This document shows positions 23,094-33,017 of a DNA stretch of 34,056 nucleotides, in pieces (within the stretch, counting starts at the first letter, position 1; each line of letters begins with the position of its first letter). The notes beneath the pieces were generated by a model, which was given only the letters and a program-made list of their open reading frames with translations, did not search any database and was not told the DNA's origin. Source of the stretch: JBHGXV01 sp041920505 (lineage in GTDB: Bacteria; Bacillota; Bacilli; Brevibacillales; Brevibacillaceae). The translations under genes and the position numbers were made by a program. The stretch lies in contig JBHGXV010000015.1 of NCBI GenBank assembly GCA_041920505.1, forward strand, positions 1 to 34,056. The letters are read 5' to 3'.

Positions 23094-26000
23094 TTAAAAT
23101 AGTGACAATTGATTGGATTCCGGAAGTCCCTTCAACGCTCCCTGCTCGTCCAGGTACTCCAGAATCGTCTTGGAGATGCGCGAGCGGGTGAGCAAGTCTT
23201 CCTTGGAGAGGAACTCCCCTTCCTCGCGCGCCTTGACAATGCTGATCGCGGCGTTGTCGCCCAGGCCCGGTAAGGAGTTGAACGGCGCGCGCAGGCAGTC
23301 GCCCTCGATCAAAAAGCGGGTGGCGTCCGATTTGTACAGATCGACGTTGAGGAAGCGGAAGCCGCGCTCCACCATCTCCAGGGCCATCTCCAGCACGGTC
23401 AGCAGGGCCTTTTCCTTGGGTTGGGCGTCGTGCCCCTTCTCCTCGATCTCCTCGATTTTTTGCCGGATGGCGGAGGAGCCCTTCACCATCAGCGGAATAT
23501 CGAAGTCGTCAGCCCTGACGGTGAAATAGGTGGCGTAAAACTCCAGCGGGTAATGCACCTTGAACCAGGCGATCCGCACAGCCATCATCACGTAGGCGGT
23601 GGCGTGCGCCTTCGGGAACATGTACTTGATTTTCTGGCAGGATTGGATGTACCACTCCGGCACGCCGTTGCGTCTCATCTCTTCCTGATCCTCTTCGTTG
23701 ACGCCTTTGCCCTTGCGCACCGACTCCATGATCTTGAACGCCCGCGACGGCTCCAGTCCTTTGTAAATCAAATAGACCATGATGTCGTCGCGGCAGCCGA
23801 TCACTTCGGAGAGTTTGCAGGTGCCGCTTCGGATCAGCTCCTGGGCGTTGTTCAGCCAGACGTCGGTGCCGTGGGACAGGCCGGAGATTTGCACCAGTTC
23901 GGCGAACGTGGTCGGTTTGGTGTCCTCCAGCATCTGCCGGACAAACTTGGTGCCAAACTCGGGAATGCCAAGCGTCCCGGTGTTGGCGCGGATCTGTTCG
24001 GGCGTGACGCCCAACGCCTCGGTCGAACTGAAAATCGACATCGTCTTCGGGTCGTCCAGCGGAATCTTTTTCGGATCGATGCCGGTCAAATCCTGCAGCA
24101 TGCGGATGACCGTCGGATCGTCATGCCCCAGAATGTCCAGCTTGAGCAGGTTGTCGTGGATGGAGTGGAAGTCGAAGTGGGTGGTGCGCCACTCCGATTC
24201 GCTGTCGTCCGCCGGGTACTGGATCGGGCAGAAATCCTCGATCTCCATGTAGTCCGGCAAGACGATGATCCCTCCCGGGTGCTGGCCGGTGGTGCGCTTG
24301 ACGCCGGTGCAGCCGTTGACCAGCCGGGCGATCTCCGCGCTTCTTAACACCAGCCCCCGCTCCTCGGCGTACTTGCGGACGTAGCCGTACGCCGTCTTCT
24401 CCGCCACGGTGCCGATCGTTCCGGCGCGAAAGACGTTGTCAACACCGAACAATTCCTGCGTATACTTGTGCGCGCGCGGCTGGTACTCTCCGGAGAAGTT
24501 GAGGTCGATATCGGGTACCTTGTCCCCTTTGAACCCGAGGAAGGTCTCGAACGGGATGTCCTGCCCGTCCTTGGCGTAGAGATGACCGCAACGCGGACAC
24601 TCTTTGTCAGGCAAATCGAACCCGGAGCCGATCGAACCGTCGGTGATAAACTCGCTGTGCTGGCAGTTGGGGCACAGGTAGTGCGGCGGCAGCGGGTTCA
24701 CCTCGGTGATCTCCGCCATCGTGGCGACAAACGACGAGCCGACAGACCCCCGCGAGCCGACCAGGTACCCGTCACTCAGCGATTTCGTCACCAGCCGCTG
24801 CGAAATCAGGTATATGACGCCGAACCCGTGGGTGATGATGCTGTTCAGCTCTTTTTCCAGCCGCTTCTCCACGATTTCCGGCAAGGGGTCGCCGTACAGC
24901 CGCTTGGCCTTGGCGTAGCACATCCCGCGCAACTCCTCGTCGGCTCCCTCGATGATCGGGGTGTACAGCTTGTCCGGGATCGGGCTTACGTCCTCGATCA
25001 TGTCGGCGATCCGGTTGGGAGCTTTGACGACCACTTCCTGGGCCGTCTCTTCGCCCAGGTAGGCGAACGCCTCCAGCATCTCGTCCGTCGTCATCAGATA
25101 CAGCGGCGGCTGGTTGCCGGCGTCAGGGTCGCCCTGGGAGAGCAGGAACACATCGCGGAAAATGTCGTCCTGCGGATGCAGGAAGTGGACATCTCCGGTG
25201 GCCACGACCGGCTTGCCCAGCTCCTGGCCGATCCGCACCATCGTCTTGTGGTACTCCTTTACCGACTCAAGCGACGGGATGTTTTCGTTGCGCAACAGGG
25301 GCGCGTAGTGCGCGATCGGCTGCAACTCGATGAAATCGTAAAAGGCGGTGACGGCTTTCAGTTCCTCGTACGTCTTGCCGCGCAAGATCGACTGGAACAA
25401 CTCGCCCTCCTTGCAGGCCGTGCCGATCAGGATGCCTTCCCGGTGTTTGACAAGCTGGCTGCGCAAAATGCGCGGTACGCGGTAAAACGTCTCGACGTGC
25501 GATTTGCTCACCAGTTTGTAGAGGTTTTTAAGCCCCGCCTTGTTTTGCACCAGCAGCGTGGCGTGAAACGGCCGGGAGCTTTTGTAGTCGGCCTGGGCGT
25601 TGCTTTGCACGTTCAGGTCAGACAGCGTGCGGATGTCGGCCTCCTTGAGATCCTTCAGCATATATTGGAACACATGGGCGAGGGCCACCGTGTCGTCCAG
25701 CGCGCGGTGCGCGTTGATCAACTCCACGTTGAACCGCTTGGCCAGGGTGCCCAGCCGGTAATTGCGCATGCCGGGATACAGCATCCGGGCGAGCGGCAGG
25801 GTGTCGAGGATCGGATTGGTCCACGGCTCCATGCCGATCCGCTTGGCACAGGCGTTGAGAAAGCCGAGGTCAAACTCGGCGTTGTGGGCCACCAGCACGG
25901 CGTCGCCCGCGAATGCCTTGAAGCGCGGCAGGACGGCGTCGATCGTCTCCTTGCCCTGAAGCATCTCGTTGGTGATCCCGGTGATTTCCGTGGTTTTGTC

Positions 26001-27413
26001 GCTTAAAGGGATTTGCGGATCGATCAGTTCGGTCCACTTGTCTACAATCTCGCTGCCTTTCATCTTGACGGCGGCGATCTCGATGATCGTGTTTTCCGCC
26101 GCGTTCAACCCGGTGGTCTCCGTGTCGAACACCACATAGGTCGTCTCTTCGTTGATCGGCCGGTCATTGACGCCGGCCGGATCGAGGTTGTAGACGATGT
26201 CGATGCCGTCCTCCACCACGTACGCTTCCAGTCCGAGGATGCACTTGATATTGTTCTTTTTGGCGATTCCGTACGCCTCGGGAAACGCCTGCACGACGCC
26301 GTGGTCGGTGATGGCGATCGCCTTGTGCCCCCACTTGGCCGCCGTCGCGATCAGCGACTTGATCGGGGCGACGCCGTCCAGCATGCTCATCGGCGTGTGG
26401 CAATGCAGTTCGACGCGCTTTTCCGGTGCGGTGTCCTTGCGCCCGACCTGCTCGATCTGGTTGATGTCGTTGGCCATCATCACCAGTTCGCGCATAAACG
26501 TGTCGTGCTGCACGCTGCCGCGCACTTTCAGCCACATCCCATCCTTGACCGCCTCCAGCAGCTTGACGTCTTCCTTGTCACGGGAAAACACCTTGACGCT
26601 GATGGAGTCGGTGTAGTCGGTGATGTTGAACGTCAGCAAGTGGCGGCCGCTTTTCAACTCCTTCACTTCGGCGTTGAAGACGGTGCCCTGGATCGTCACC
26701 CGCCGCTCTTCTTCCTGAATCTGTTTGATCGGCACCGGATCGTCCTTGATCTCGTAGCCGATCATGAGCGTCGTCACGGCATCCGTCTTTTCCTCCACGG
26801 CCAAAGCCGCCGCTTTTTCCGCCTGGGCGCTGATGACTTCCTGAATCAGCGCGCGCTCTTCCTCCTGCCGTTGTTCGAGGAAGGCTTGATACGTTTCGTC
26901 GGTCTCCTCGGCGGCAAACACGAAGCGCGGCCTGATCCCGGCGGCCTGGAAAAAGGCGTCGGCCAATTCCTGATCGGCCTTCTTCCGTTTGGCCATCTCC
27001 ACCGCCATCTCGGTCGGCAAAAACAGTTTCACCTCTTGTCCGCTGATCTGGCGGCGGCCGGTTTTGATCGCGGAAGCAAGCGAATTCAGCTTGCCCTCCA
27101 GTTTATGTAACAAGATTTCCCAATACTCGTCGGCAATCCGCTCAAGCGGCGGTACCTGCACATACCGCAGATAGGCGTCCACCTCGGCAAGATGCGAAAA
27201 CGTCTGCGTGAGCCGGGTCAAAAACGCCCGGTACACCTCGCCCGGAAGGAGCCGCCCCAATAGGAAGTGGAAAACCCATTTCCGGTTTTGCCGAAATACT
27301 TCCAGTTTTTCAATCTGTCCGCCGGAAAAGTAGCTCTCGCTCCAGTCTAGCGGTATCTCCATCTGTTTGAGCAACAGGGAAAATCGCTGCTGTTGTTCCT
27401 GTACCCGATCCAT
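23094..27413 (-). CDS. polC: DNA polymerase III alpha subunit, PolC type
   Basis: PolC is the main replicative DNA polymerase of low-GC Gram-positive bacteria. The 1439-residue protein has an N-terminal domain, an OB domain (VTIQGTVFNAEVKELKSGRH), and a PHP domain (VELHCHTPMSMLDGV, about residue 330). The inserted proofreading exonuclease (VVFDTETTGLNAAENTIIEI, about 425) has DxE acidic residues. A zinc-binding segment (CPNC...CPRC, about 912-945) and the polymerase core with PDIDLNFSGEYQ (about 968) follow, then the fingers and a C-terminal helix-hairpin-helix region. The ATG at 27413 is chosen because GAGGTGG lies upstream; 34 further in-frame codons are non-homologous GC-rich leader. Its integrated exonuclease and zinc segment separate it from DnaE. 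Confidence 0.98.
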   Translation of the reverse strand: MDRVQEQQQRFSLLLKQMEIPLDWSESYFSGGQIEKLEVFRQNRKWVFHFLLGRLLPGEVYRAFLTRLTQTFSHLAEVDAYLRYVQVPPLERIADEYWEILLHKLEGKLNSLASAIKTGRRQISGQEVKLFLPTEMAVEMAKRKKADQELADAFFQAAGIRPRFVFAAEETDETYQAFLEQRQEEERALIQEVISAQAEKAAALAVEEKTDAVTTLMIGYEIKDDPVPIKQIQEEERRVTIQGTVFNAEVKELKSGRHLLTFNITDYTDSISVKVFSRDKEDVKLLEAVKDGMWLKVRGSVQHDTFMRELVMMANDINQIEQVGRKDTAPEKRVELHCHTPMSMLDGVAPIKSLIATAAKWGHKAIAITDHGVVQAFPEAYGIAKKNNIKCILGLEAYVVEDGIDIVYNLDPAGVNDRPINEETTYVVFDTETTGLNAAENTIIEIAAVKMKGSEIVDKWTELIDPQIPLSDKTTEITGITNEMLQGKETIDAVLPRFKAFAGDAVLVAHNAEFDLGFLNACAKRIGMEPWTNPILDTLPLARMLYPGMRNYRLGTLAKRFNVELINAHRALDDTVALAHVFQYMLKDLKEADIRTLSDLNVQSNAQADYKSSRPFHATLLVQNKAGLKNLYKLVSKSHVETFYRVPRILRSQLVKHREGILIGTACKEGELFQSILRGKTYEELKAVTAFYDFIELQPIAHYAPLLRNENIPSLESVKEYHKTMVRIGQELGKPVVATGDVHFLHPQDDIFRDVFLLSQGDPDAGNQPPLYLMTTDEMLEAFAYLGEETAQEVVVKAPNRIADMIEDVSPIPDKLYTPIIEGADEELRGMCYAKAKRLYGDPLPEIVEKRLEKELNSIITHGFGVIYLISQRLVTKSLSDGYLVGSRGSVGSSFVATMAEITEVNPLPPHYLCPNCQHSEFITDGSIGSGFDLPDKECPRCGHLYAKDGQDIPFETFLGFKGDKVPDIDLNFSGEYQPRAHKYTQELFGVDNVFRAGTIGTVAEKTAYGYVRKYAEERGLVLRSAEIARLVNGCTGVKRTTGQHPGGIIVLPDYMEIEDFCPIQYPADDSESEWRTTHFDFHSIHDNLLKLDILGHDDPTVIRMLQDLTGIDPKKIPLDDPKTMSIFSSTEALGVTPEQIRANTGTLGIPEFGTKFVRQMLEDTKPTTFAELVQISGLSHGTDVWLNNAQELIRSGTCKLSEVIGCRDDIMVYLIYKGLEPSRAFKIMESVRKGKGVNEEDQEEMRRNGVPEWYIQSCQKIKYMFPKAHATAYVMMAVRIAWFKVHYPLEFYATYFTVRADDFDIPLMVKGSSAIRQKIEEIEEKGHDAQPKEKALLTVLEMALEMVERGFRFLNVDLYKSDATRFLIEGDCLRAPFNSLPGLGDNAAISIVKAREEGEFLSKEDLLTRSRISKTILEYLDEQGALKGLPESNQLSLF

Positions 27414-27519
27414 CGGGAAAAACCACCTCGTTTCGTTACCACCAGCGGTATCGTTGGCGCAACGGGTTGGCCGTCCGTTGCCTCGCGCGGGCAAAGCCGA
27501 CCCGCAAACAAGCATGACG

Positions 27520-27558
27520 AAAAGAAAAAGAGGTACCCCGTGGAAAAGGAGTACCTCT
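27520..27558 (-). terminator. Strong terminator after proS
   Basis: An 11-bp stem AGAGGTACTCC/GGGGTACCTCT (27548-27558 with 27529-27539, one G-T pair) with an 8-base loop is followed by TTTTTCTTTT on the minus strand. It starts 31 bases past the proS stop codon. polC must therefore be transcribed mainly from its own, unidentified promoter in the next 100 bases. Confidence 0.92.
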
Positions 27559-27589
27559 ATGGATTCGACAAAATCACCGGCGATTCCTG

Positions 27590-29341
27590 CTAGACATGGC
27601 GAACCGGCGCGGTTTCTTTACGGTTCAATTCGTCCAGCATCGATTTGACAAACTCTGGAAGTTTACCAATTTCCACTTCGTGCGTCTCGCCGGTGCGGCG
27701 CACGCGCACTTCAACAAGCCCTTCCTGCGCCTTGTCGGAGACAGTGATGCGCAGCGGCAGACCGATCAGGTCGGCGTCCTTGAATTTCACCCCGGCCCGC
27801 TCCGGACGGTCGTCGTACAACACCTCGATGCCCTCCTGGGTGAGCGCCTCGGTGATCTGTTCGCTCGCCAGACGCTGCTCGTCCACCTTGGCGTTGATCG
27901 GGATCACGTGCACGTGGAACGGCGCGACCGCAACCGGCCAGATGATGCCGTTTTCGTCGTTGTGCTGTTCGATCACCGCCGCCAGCGTCCGGGAGATGCC
28001 GATCCCGTAGCAACCCATGATCATCGGCTGTTCGCGGCCGTTTTCGTCGAGGAAGGTGGCGCCCATCGCCTTGGAGTATTTCGTCCCCAGTTTGAAGACG
28101 TGGCCCACTTCCACCCCCCGGGCGAAGGCAATCTTGCCGCCGCCGCGCGGGCACTCGTCGCCTTCGACGATGTTGCGCAGATCGGCGTAGCGGCTGACGG
28201 TGAAATCCCGGCCGGGCACGACGTGTGTGAGGTGATAGTCGGTTTCGTTGGCCCCCACGACGCCGTCGGTCACGTCCTGCACGTAGTTGTCGGCGATCAG
28301 TTCCACGTCTTTGCCATTGAGACCGACCGGCCCGACGAAGCCCGCGGGCGCCCCCGTCAGTTCGCGGATTTCCGCGTCGTTCGCCATCCGCACATGGGTG
28401 GCGTCATAGAGGTTTTTCAGCTTGACTTCGTTCAGTTCGTGGTCGCCGCGCACCAGGGCCACGACCAGTTTGTCGTCGACGCGGTAGACAAGCGTTTTGA
28501 TGATCGCGGAGGCGTCCACGCCGAGCGATTGTGTCAACTGCTCAATCGTGCGCGCGCCAGGGGTGTGGATTTTTTCCATCGGCGGGACGTTGACGGGAGC
28601 GGCCTGTTCCGTTTTGCGGTAGACGACCTCGGCCTTTTCGATGTTGGCGGCGTAATCCCCTTCCGTCGCGTAGGCGATCGTGTCCTCGCCGATCTCGCAC
28701 AAGGCCATGAACTCATAGGTGCCGGTGCCGCCAATGGAACCGGCATCCGCTTCAACCGCGCGGAAGTTGAGCCCGACGCGGGTGAAAATCCGCGTGTAGG
28801 CGTCAAACATGGCCTGGAAGCTCTTGTCCAACCCTTCCTGGGTCGTGTCGAAGGAGTACGCGTCTTTCATGATGAACTCGCGGCAACGGATCAGGCCGAA
28901 GCGCGGCCGTACTTCATCCCGGAACTTCGTCTGGATCTGGTACAGATTAAGCGGCAGCTTCTTGTACGAATTCACCTCGTCGCGGACCAGGCTGGTGATC
29001 ACCTCTTCGTGCGTGGGACCCAGCGCGAACGATCGGTCGTGCCGGTCGTTCAGCCGAACGAGTTCGGGTCCGTAGGCCTCCCAGCGGCCGCTTTGCTGCC
29101 ACAGCTCCGCCGGTTGCATCGCCGGCATCAGAATCTCCTGCGCCCCGGCGCGGTTCATCTCTTCGCGGACGATCGTCTGGATTTTCTGGATGACGCGCAA
29201 CGCGAGCGGCAGATACGTGTAAATGCCGGACGCCAGTTGACGGGCCAGGCCTGATCGAAGCAACAGCTTGTGGCTCGCGATCTCCGCGTCGGCCGGCACC
29301 TCTCTTAATGTCGGGATGAGTAATTGACTTTGCTTCAACAC
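27590..29341 (-). CDS. proS: Prolyl-tRNA synthetase (bacterial type)
   Basis: ProRS charges tRNA-Pro. The 583-residue length and the order of a class II core, a large central editing insertion and an anticodon-binding domain mark the bacterial type. Visible motifs are YTYLPLALRVIQKIQTIVRE, FALGPTHEEVITSLVRDEV, LIRCREFIMKDAYSFD, the class II motif 3 MGCYGIGISRTLAAVIEQH, and the anticodon domain VEVLYDDRPERAGVKFKDAD-like segment. The start is GTG with AGGAGG nine bases upstream. It follows ispG by 49 bases and ends in a strong terminator, so it closes the uppS-to-proS transcription run. Confidence 0.98.
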   Translation of the reverse strand: MLKQSQLLIPTLREVPADAEIASHKLLLRSGLARQLASGIYTYLPLALRVIQKIQTIVREEMNRAGAQEILMPAMQPAELWQQSGRWEAYGPELVRLNDRHDRSFALGPTHEEVITSLVRDEVNSYKKLPLNLYQIQTKFRDEVRPRFGLIRCREFIMKDAYSFDTTQEGLDKSFQAMFDAYTRIFTRVGLNFRAVEADAGSIGGTGTYEFMALCEIGEDTIAYATEGDYAANIEKAEVVYRKTEQAAPVNVPPMEKIHTPGARTIEQLTQSLGVDASAIIKTLVYRVDDKLVVALVRGDHELNEVKLKNLYDATHVRMANDAEIRELTGAPAGFVGPVGLNGKDVELIADNYVQDVTDGVVGANETDYHLTHVVPGRDFTVSRYADLRNIVEGDECPRGGGKIAFARGVEVGHVFKLGTKYSKAMGATFLDENGREQPMIMGCYGIGISRTLAAVIEQHNDENGIIWPVAVAPFHVHVIPINAKVDEQRLASEQITEALTQEGIEVLYDDRPERAGVKFKDADLIGLPLRITVSDKAQEGLVEVRVRRTGETHEVEIGKLPEFVKSMLDELNRKETAPVRHV

Positions 29342-29390
29342 CTGACTGTTCCTCCTTACCGAATGGCGACACTACGTGACATGCTTTCCA

Positions 29391-30449
29391 TTATTTCACC
29401 ATTTCATGGATTTCCTTCATCAATTCATCAAACAGTTCGTCTTCTTTTACTTTGCGGACAATCTCGCCGTTGCGGAAGATCAGGCCTTCGCCGTTGCCGC
29501 CGGCCACACCCACGTCCGCTTCGCGCGCTTCGCCCGGTCCGTTGACCGCGCACCCCATCACCGCGATCTTGAGCGGGGTCTTCAGATTGGCGACGGCGTC
29601 CTCCACCCTGGTCGCAAGCCCGATCAGATCAATCGCGCAGCGGCCGCACGACGGACACGACACGACAACCGGATCGTTGTTGACGATGTTGAGGCTTTTG
29701 AGGATCTGCTTGGCCACCTTGATCTCCTCGACCGGATCGGCCGTCAGCGACACGCGGATCGTGTCGCCGATGCCCATGGCCAGCACGGAGCCGATGCCCA
29801 CCGCCGACTTGATGCCGCCGGAGAAGGCCGTCCCCGCTTCGGTCACGCCGACGTGCAGCGGATAGTTGCGCTTCTCGGCCATCAGCGAGTAGGTCTTAAT
29901 CATCGTCGGCACGTCGGACGACTTGAGCGAAATCACGATGTTGTCGTAGTGGAGATCTTCGAGAATTTCCACGTGGTCCATCGCGCTTTCCACGATCGCT
30001 TCCGGACTGGGGTAACCGTACTTCTCCAGCAGCCGCTTCTCGACGGAACCGGAGTTGACGCCGATGCGGATCGGCACGCTCCGCTCGCGGCACGCTTCGA
30101 CCACCGCCTTGGTCTTCTCCCGGGAACCGATGTTGCCCGGATTGATGCGGATTTTGTCAATCCCGCTCTCCAGGGCGATCAACGCCAGCTTGTAATCAAA
30201 GTGAATATCGGCCACCAGCGGAAGCGGCGAACGCGCCTTGATCTGCTTGATCGCCCGGGCCGCATCCTCGTTGACCACCGCCAGCCGGACGATTTGGCAG
30301 CCCGCCTCGTACAAGCGGTGAATCTCTGCCAGCGTGGCTTCCACATCCCGCGTGTCGGCCGTGGTCATCGACTGGATCACGACGCTTTTCTGACCGCCGA
30401 TCTGCACGCCTCCGACATATACCGGTTTCGTCTCCTCACGTTTGTACAC
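29391..30449 (-). CDS. ispG: 4-hydroxy-3-methylbut-2-enyl diphosphate synthase (flavodoxin)
   Basis: IspG (GcpE) is an iron-sulfur enzyme that converts methylerythritol cyclodiphosphate to HMBPP, the sixth step of the MEP isoprenoid pathway. Motifs include VVIQSMTTADTRDVEATLAE, PLVADIHFDYKLA and DKIRINPGNIGSREK. The cluster ligands are in VVSCPSCGRCAIDLI, with a further one in VMGCAVNGPGEAREADVGV. The 4Fe-4S cysteines are intact. The GTG at 30449 (352 residues) has AAGG at good spacing; a GTG nine bases earlier sits almost on its own ribosome-binding site. It lies beside dxr of the same pathway with rseP between, unlike B. subtilis, where ispG is elsewhere. Confidence 0.96.
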   Translation of the reverse strand: MYKREETKPVYVGGVQIGGQKSVVIQSMTTADTRDVEATLAEIHRLYEAGCQIVRLAVVNEDAARAIKQIKARSPLPLVADIHFDYKLALIALESGIDKIRINPGNIGSREKTKAVVEACRERSVPIRIGVNSGSVEKRLLEKYGYPSPEAIVESAMDHVEILEDLHYDNIVISLKSSDVPTMIKTYSLMAEKRNYPLHVGVTEAGTAFSGGIKSAVGIGSVLAMGIGDTIRVSLTADPVEEIKVAKQILKSLNIVNNDPVVVSCPSCGRCAIDLIGLATRVEDAVANLKTPLKIAVMGCAVNGPGEAREADVGVAGGNGEGLIFRNGEIVRKVKEDELFDELMKEIHEMVK

Positions 30450-30491
30450 TTGCGGCACCTTCCTTGCCTGTAATCTGTGACTTGCTTGTCG

Positions 30492-31775
30492 CTAAAAGAA
30501 TATCCGTTGCAAATCGTTCCACGTCACGACCAGAATCAACAACATCAAAAAGGCGAACCCGAGGAAGTGAACCATGCCTTCCTTGTGCGGATCGACCGGA
30601 CGGCCGCGCAAGGCCTCGACGCCGAGGAAGACGAGCCGCCCCCCGTCCAGCGCCGGCAGCGGCAACAGGTTAAACAGCCCCAGGTTGATGCTCAGGACCG
30701 CTGCCCATTTCATCAGCACGGCGATCCCCTGCTGGGCGAACTCGCCGGTCATCTTGAAAATGCCCACCGGCCCGCTCAGCTCATGCAGTCCGACAGCGCC
30801 GGTAAACAGACGGCCGAGGCCGGTCAGCATCATCGCCGTAAACTCGTACGTGGAGACCGCGCCAAATTTGACCGCTTCCCACGGCGAGTAGGTGATCGGG
30901 CCAAACACCATGATCTTGCCCACTGTTGCCGCGCCGTTTTCGCTTTTCTCGCTGCCCACCTGCACCGTCGCACGCAGGCGTTGGCCGTTCCGCTCAATCT
31001 CAAACGGGAGTACCTTGCCCGGCGACTTGCTGACGATCTGCACGATGTCATCCCAGGAGGTCACCAGCTTGCCGCCGATCGCAAGCACCTTGTCCCCCTG
31101 CAGCAAGCCCGCCTGCGCCGCAGGGCCGCCCGGCTTCACTTCGCCGAGAACCGGTTGGTTGGTGGGCACTCCGAAGAACAGGCCAAACGCGGCCAACAGG
31201 ACAAAGGCCAGCAAAAAGTTGGCCGCCGGACCGGCAAAAATCGTCCAGAACCTCTGCCCCACCGTCTTTCCTTTAAACTGCCGGTTGTAGGGAGCAATCT
31301 GCACCTCGTGGCCGGCAATGACCAGATGCGCCTGGGGATCGACCGAAAATGTCTGCTGTTCCCCGGCCACGTCCAGCGTGATCGTCAAGGCGTGTTCCAG
31401 GTCGTATCGGACCACGGTCCCCCGCACCAATCCCGCCCGGTCAAACCCCTGCCGGTCCAGAATCAACCGGATCACCCGGCCGCTCGCGTCTCTTTCCAGG
31501 GCGATCTCCATATGCGGTTTTAGCATGTCCAGTTCGGGATCTTCTCCCGCCATGCGCACCAGACCGCCGATTGGCAACAGGCGGATCGTATACTCGGTCT
31601 CGCCGCGCTTCAAACGAAAAATCTTCGGACCCATCCCCAGCGCAAACTCGCGGCAGAGAATCCCCGCCCGTTTGGCCAGGAGAAAATGACCCATCTCGTG
31701 CACCAGCACAAGCAGACTGAACACCACGACAATCGCCACGATCGAACCAAACGAATCCATGGTAGGTAACGGCAA
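30492..31775 (-). CDS. rseP: RIP metalloprotease RseP/RasP (site-2 protease)
   Basis: The membrane-embedded zinc protease cleaves transmembrane substrates such as anti-sigma factors and leftover signal peptides. The first membrane segment carries HEMGH at residues 26-30. A PDZ domain (EVKPGGPAAQAGLLQGDKVLA) lies mid-protein and the third metal ligand is in NLLPLPALDGGRL near residue 377. Three or four membrane segments are visible, as in the S2P family. The 427-residue length is typical. The TTG start is supported by AAAGGTGG eight bases upstream; the ATG five codons later lacks a ribosome-binding site. It sits between dxr and ispG. Confidence 0.95.
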   Translation of the reverse strand: MPLPTMDSFGSIVAIVVVFSLLVLVHEMGHFLLAKRAGILCREFALGMGPKIFRLKRGETEYTIRLLPIGGLVRMAGEDPELDMLKPHMEIALERDASGRVIRLILDRQGFDRAGLVRGTVVRYDLEHALTITLDVAGEQQTFSVDPQAHLVIAGHEVQIAPYNRQFKGKTVGQRFWTIFAGPAANFLLAFVLLAAFGLFFGVPTNQPVLGEVKPGGPAAQAGLLQGDKVLAIGGKLVTSWDDIVQIVSKSPGKVLPFEIERNGQRLRATVQVGSEKSENGAATVGKIMVFGPITYSPWEAVKFGAVSTYEFTAMMLTGLGRLFTGAVGLHELSGPVGIFKMTGEFAQQGIAVLMKWAAVLSINLGLFNLLPLPALDGGRLVFLGVEALRGRPVDPHKEGMVHFLGFAFLMLLILVVTWNDLQRIFF

Positions 31776-31804
31776 AGGGAATAGCCACCTTTCCTTTTAG
31801 ATTT

Positions 31805-32950
31805 TTACCGTTGCGACGCCTGCTCGCGCGCCCATTCGTCCGCCGCGAATATCGCCTCCAGGCTCGGATTGGCTTCGACGCGATGGCTGTCACAGACGCG
31901 TTGGACGATCTCTTCTATCGCGAGAAACGGAATCTCTCCCTGCAAAAAGCGGGCAACCGCCACTTCGTTGGCCGCATTCAGCACGGCGGGCAGCGTGCCC
32001 CCGGTCTTGCCGCATTCGTAAGCCAGCTTCAGCATGGGATACCGCTCAAAATCCATCGGGGCGAAGTGCAGGGTGCCCCATCTGGCCAAATCCAGCGTCT
32101 CTGTCGCGAGCGGCAGCCTTCCCGGATAACTGAGCGCGTACTGGATCGGCACTTTCATGTCCGGCGTGCCCAATTGGGCCATGACCGCCCTGTCTTTGTA
32201 TTCTACCATAGAATGAACGACACTTTCATAATGAAGCACACATTCGATCTGCTCATACGGCATGTCGAACAGCCAATGGGCCTCGATCACCTCGAACCCC
32301 TTGTTCATCATCGTTGCCGAATCGATCGTCACTTTTGCTCCCATGTTCCAGTTGGGATGGCTGAGCGCTTCGCGAACAGTCACGCCGACCAGTTCGTCGC
32401 GTGACCGATCGCGGAACGAACCGCCCGACGCGGTCAGGATGATGCGGGACACATCCGAGCGCCGCTCTCCCTGCAAGCACTGGAAGATCGCCGAGTGCTC
32501 GCTGTCCACCGGGATAATCGTCACGCCCCGCTTGCGGGCCGCCTCGATCACGATATGACCGGCGCTAACCAGCGTTTCCTTGTTGGCAAGCCCGATCGTC
32601 TTGCCCGCTTCGATCGCCGCCAGCGTCGGCGCGACACCGGCGCTGCCGACAACGGCCGTCATGACGAAGTCGGCCGAGGGGTGGCTGGCCACTTGCATCA
32701 GTCCCGCCTCTCCGTAAACAATCTCCGTCTTGACGGCGGAGCCAAGCTCGTCGCGCAACGTTCGCGCCAATTCCTCGCTGGCGACGGAGACGATCTCCGG
32801 CCGATAGCGCGCGACCTGGGACGCCAGCGTCGACACGCTGGTTCCGGCCGCCATCGCCACCACCTGAAACGCTTCCGGATGCTGGTCAACCACCTCCAGT
32901 GTGCTAGTACCGATCGATCCCGTCGATCCCAAGAGCGCAATTTTCTTCAC
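31805..32950 (-). CDS. dxr: 1-deoxy-D-xylulose 5-phosphate reductoisomerase
   Basis: Dxr performs the committed MEP-pathway step, converting deoxyxylulose phosphate to methylerythritol phosphate with NADPH. The N-terminal motif KKIALLGSTGSIGTSTLEVV binds NADPH. ASGGSFRD, SHPNWNMGAKVTIDSATMMN and ALSYPGRLPLATETLDL are family signatures covering the metal and substrate site. The 381-residue length is standard. GTG is the start, with AGAGGTGA upstream. It lies 67 bases downstream of cdsA and 29 bases ahead of rseP. Confidence 0.97.
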   Translation of the reverse strand: MKKIALLGSTGSIGTSTLEVVDQHPEAFQVVAMAAGTSVSTLASQVARYRPEIVSVASEELARTLRDELGSAVKTEIVYGEAGLMQVASHPSADFVMTAVVGSAGVAPTLAAIEAGKTIGLANKETLVSAGHIVIEAARKRGVTIIPVDSEHSAIFQCLQGERRSDVSRIILTASGGSFRDRSRDELVGVTVREALSHPNWNMGAKVTIDSATMMNKGFEVIEAHWLFDMPYEQIECVLHYESVVHSMVEYKDRAVMAQLGTPDMKVPIQYALSYPGRLPLATETLDLARWGTLHFAPMDFERYPMLKLAYECGKTGGTLPAVLNAANEVAVARFLQGEIPFLAIEEIVQRVCDSHRVEANPSLEAIFAADEWAREQASQR

Positions 32951-33017
32951 CTGGTTTCACCTCTGCCCCTCTGTCTTCTCCCGTCTCTCAAGCAGGATAT
33001 GGCCATTGACGCTTTCC

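Noticed and set aside
24468..26006. Plus-strand open frame of 512 codons opposite polC
   Set aside because: Antisense shadow of PolC; the coding evidence for PolC on the other strand is overwhelming.
27596..29254. Plus-strand open frame of 552 codons opposite proS
   Set aside because: Antisense shadow of prolyl-tRNA synthetase with biased composition and no family motif.
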